A stretch of DNA of 32,114 nucleotides from JAGPFW01 sp964535155. GTDB lineage: Bacteria; Patescibacteriota; WWE3; UBA101185; UBA10185. The number at the start of each line of letters is the position of its first letter. Within the stretch, counting starts at the first letter, position 1. The position numbers were made by a program, and so were the translations under genes. Shown here piece by piece: positions 31,070 through 32,114 of the stretch. The notes beneath the pieces are model-generated. The model did no database searches and was not told the DNA's origin. It saw only the letters and a program-made list of their open reading frames with translations. The stretch lies in NCBI GenBank assembly GCA_964535155.1, contig CAZHSR010000005.1, positions 1 to 32,114 on the forward strand. Direction: 5' to 3'.

Positions 31070-31585
31070 ATGTATAGGAAAAATTTTGAGAAAGGTTTTA
31101 CTTTAATTGAGTTGATACTCACAATAGTTATTATTGGTATATTGTCCGGAGTATTATTGGTGCTTATAGATCCCGTTGAGGTTATGAACCGGGGCCGTTA
31201 CTCTCGCGCAGAAAGCGATATTAGCAAATTTATTGGGGCTGTTACTATAGCCCAGTTACAAACGGGGCAAACTGTGGGGCAAATTACAGGAAGTTGGAAT
31301 TCTGGCTCTAATTGCAGTAGCGGTGATTTAAAAAATTCCACTGGTTCTTGCTATACAACTTGGATTTCTTCCAGAGATGCAATATCCGCAACAATACCCG
31401 GGCAAGTAGATCTAAATAGTATTGATAGAGACCCTTGGGGTAGCCCTTATGTGCTAAATGAAAATGAGGGTGAAAATTCAGCCGATCCTTGTGTGTATGA
31501 CACTATTACTACGGTGGGACCCGACGGCTTATTTGGAACAGAAGATGACAAGGATTATCAAATTCCCTTTTCAGGCTGTAGATAA
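31070..31585 (+). CDS. GspG-like pilin
   Basis: The start may be ATG 31070 or 31052; the latter has a GGGAAGG-type site upstream at suitable spacing, so 31052 is possible and adds six residues. Leader MYRKNFEKG, mature FTLIELILTIVIIG. The C-terminal domain shows the major-pseudopilin features DPWGSPY and GPDGLFGTEDDKD, the latter an acidic calcium-site-like loop. Two Cys in NCSSGD and SCYTT plus DPCVYD and SGCR could form disulfides. GspG-like pilins often form the shaft of type II or type IV systems, so this is a second candidate for a major pilin. Confidence 0.8.
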   Translation: MYRKNFEKGFTLIELILTIVIIGILSGVLLVLIDPVEVMNRGRYSRAESDISKFIGAVTIAQLQTGQTVGQITGSWNSGSNCSSGDLKNSTGSCYTTWISSRDAISATIPGQVDLNSIDRDPWGSPYVLNENEGENSADPCVYDTITTVGPDGLFGTEDDKDYQIPFSGCR

Positions 31586-31595
31586 TATATTTTAG

Positions 31596-32114
31596 ATGTA
31601 TAAAAATTCTAGAAAAGTTTCCTCAGAGGCAGGTTTTACCTTAATTGAGCTCCTTGTGGTTATAGTCATTATTGGTATTCTTGGAGGTGTTCTTATTGGT
31701 ATTATTAAACCTAAGACCGTTGAAGATAGATCAAAGGATGGAGTTCGAATTGCCAATGTGGAAAAACTTGCTACAGTGATAGATTCTATTCATGTCTTGG
31801 ATGGTTCTTATCCTGTAGATGAAGATGCTTTAAGATCCTCCTCTCTTTTAACTTTTTGGCCGGAAAACAGTCCTACAAGGGATGATGTTTATAGCTATTT
31901 ATATGATTCCGATGTAGATGGGTATAGACTATGTGTTTTAGATTCAAAAGGTAATTATATAATCTATTCCTCCGTTTTTGACCAAATAATGCGTTGTACA
32001 ACATGCTCTTTTGTAAAGGAAGGCTGTGTCCCTGTTTACTTAGCTGACTCTGTCCCAGCAGACCCCTCTGAAGATCCGATATCCCCTGAAGATCCCCCCG
32101 AGGACCCGACACCG
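31596..32114 (+). CDS. Type IV pilin-like protein with Pro/Asp-rich tail (3' end beyond window)
   Basis: Leader MYKNSRKVSSEAG, mature FTLIELLVVIVIIG with Glu5. The globular domain has VANVEKLATVIDS-like helix (IANVEKLATVID), a YPVDEDALR motif and a Cys pair TTC plus GC. At the window end the protein turns into a repetitive Pro/Asp/Glu tail (DPSEDP, SPEDPPEDP), so it is probably long and partly disordered; no stop occurs before 32114. It lies 10 nt after the GspG-like gene and is probably co-transcribed. Confidence 0.8.
   Translation, partial: MYKNSRKVSSEAGFTLIELLVVIVIIGILGGVLIGIIKPKTVEDRSKDGVRIANVEKLATVIDSIHVLDGSYPVDEDALRSSSLLTFWPENSPTRDDVYSYLYDSDVDGYRLCVLDSKGNYIIYSSVFDQIMRCTTCSFVKEGCVPVYLADSVPADPSEDPISPEDPPEDPTP

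Noticed and set aside
1..32114. CRISPR array, tRNA or rRNA genes
   Set aside because: No regularly spaced repeats and no cloverleaf-like or rRNA-like sequence was seen on reading both strands.

Overview
The window looks like part of a Candidate Phyla Radiation (Patescibacteria) genome, possibly a Microgenomates or WWE3-like lineage. This is inference, from AT-rich DNA, small compact genes, a large type IV pilus locus without any outer-membrane secretin, and UGA used as an ordinary stop (for example pilM, pilN and the TrmH-family gene), which argues against the recoded Gracilibacteria/Absconditabacteria. No rRNA, tRNA or CRISPR array was found.

Layout. (1) 1-5971, minus strand: holB-like gene, gyrB (with a 10-N assembly gap), a manganese-dependent family II pyrophosphatase, and gyrA running off the left edge. 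(2) 5972-6315: an intergenic region almost filled by a roughly 290 bp element bounded by 28 bp inverted repeats, each made of two 12-mers, with no transposase. (3) 6316-11712, plus strand: pilB, pilT, pilC, a pilin-like gene and pilD. (4) 11783-13028: an orphan AbiEi-like regulator and a TrmH-family RNA methyltransferase. (5) 13045-16836: a class II lanthipeptide locus with a 62-residue precursor, an intergenic hairpin, a LanM synthetase split by a frameshift into two overlapping ORFs, a small unknown gene and an intrinsic terminator. (6) 16856-19663: two G+C-richer exported-protein genes with nearly identical ribosome binding sites, flanking an opposite-strand, probably Tat-exported HEXXH metallopeptidase. 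(7) 19766-32114, plus strand: a very large secreted protein, a PilX/GspK-like protein, six further pilin-like genes, pilM, pilN, pilO, and two more pilins, the last cut by the window edge.

How it works together. PilB and PilT power extension and retraction of a pilus on the PilC platform. PilD processes the prepilins, and PilM/N/O align the machine at the membrane. The large secreted protein and the PilX-like protein probably sit at or near the fibre tip; both carry disulfide-knot (ICK/knottin-like) cysteine frameworks. The lanthipeptide genes lie between the two pilus blocks and encode a short, basic-leader precursor and a LanM whose cyclase has an all-cysteine (CCG) zinc site. No dedicated exporter or leader peptidase is visible.

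Two kinds of gene start recur. One is a promoter whose -10 box ends only 6-10 nt before the start codon (gyrB, the AbiEi-like gene, the metallopeptidase, the giant secreted protein, the GspH-like gene, pilM), implying leaderless or nearly leaderless mRNAs. The other is a strong Shine-Dalgarno start (lanA, the two exported proteins, two pilins). The strongest leads are the lanthipeptide locus and the knottin-bearing pilus proteins.
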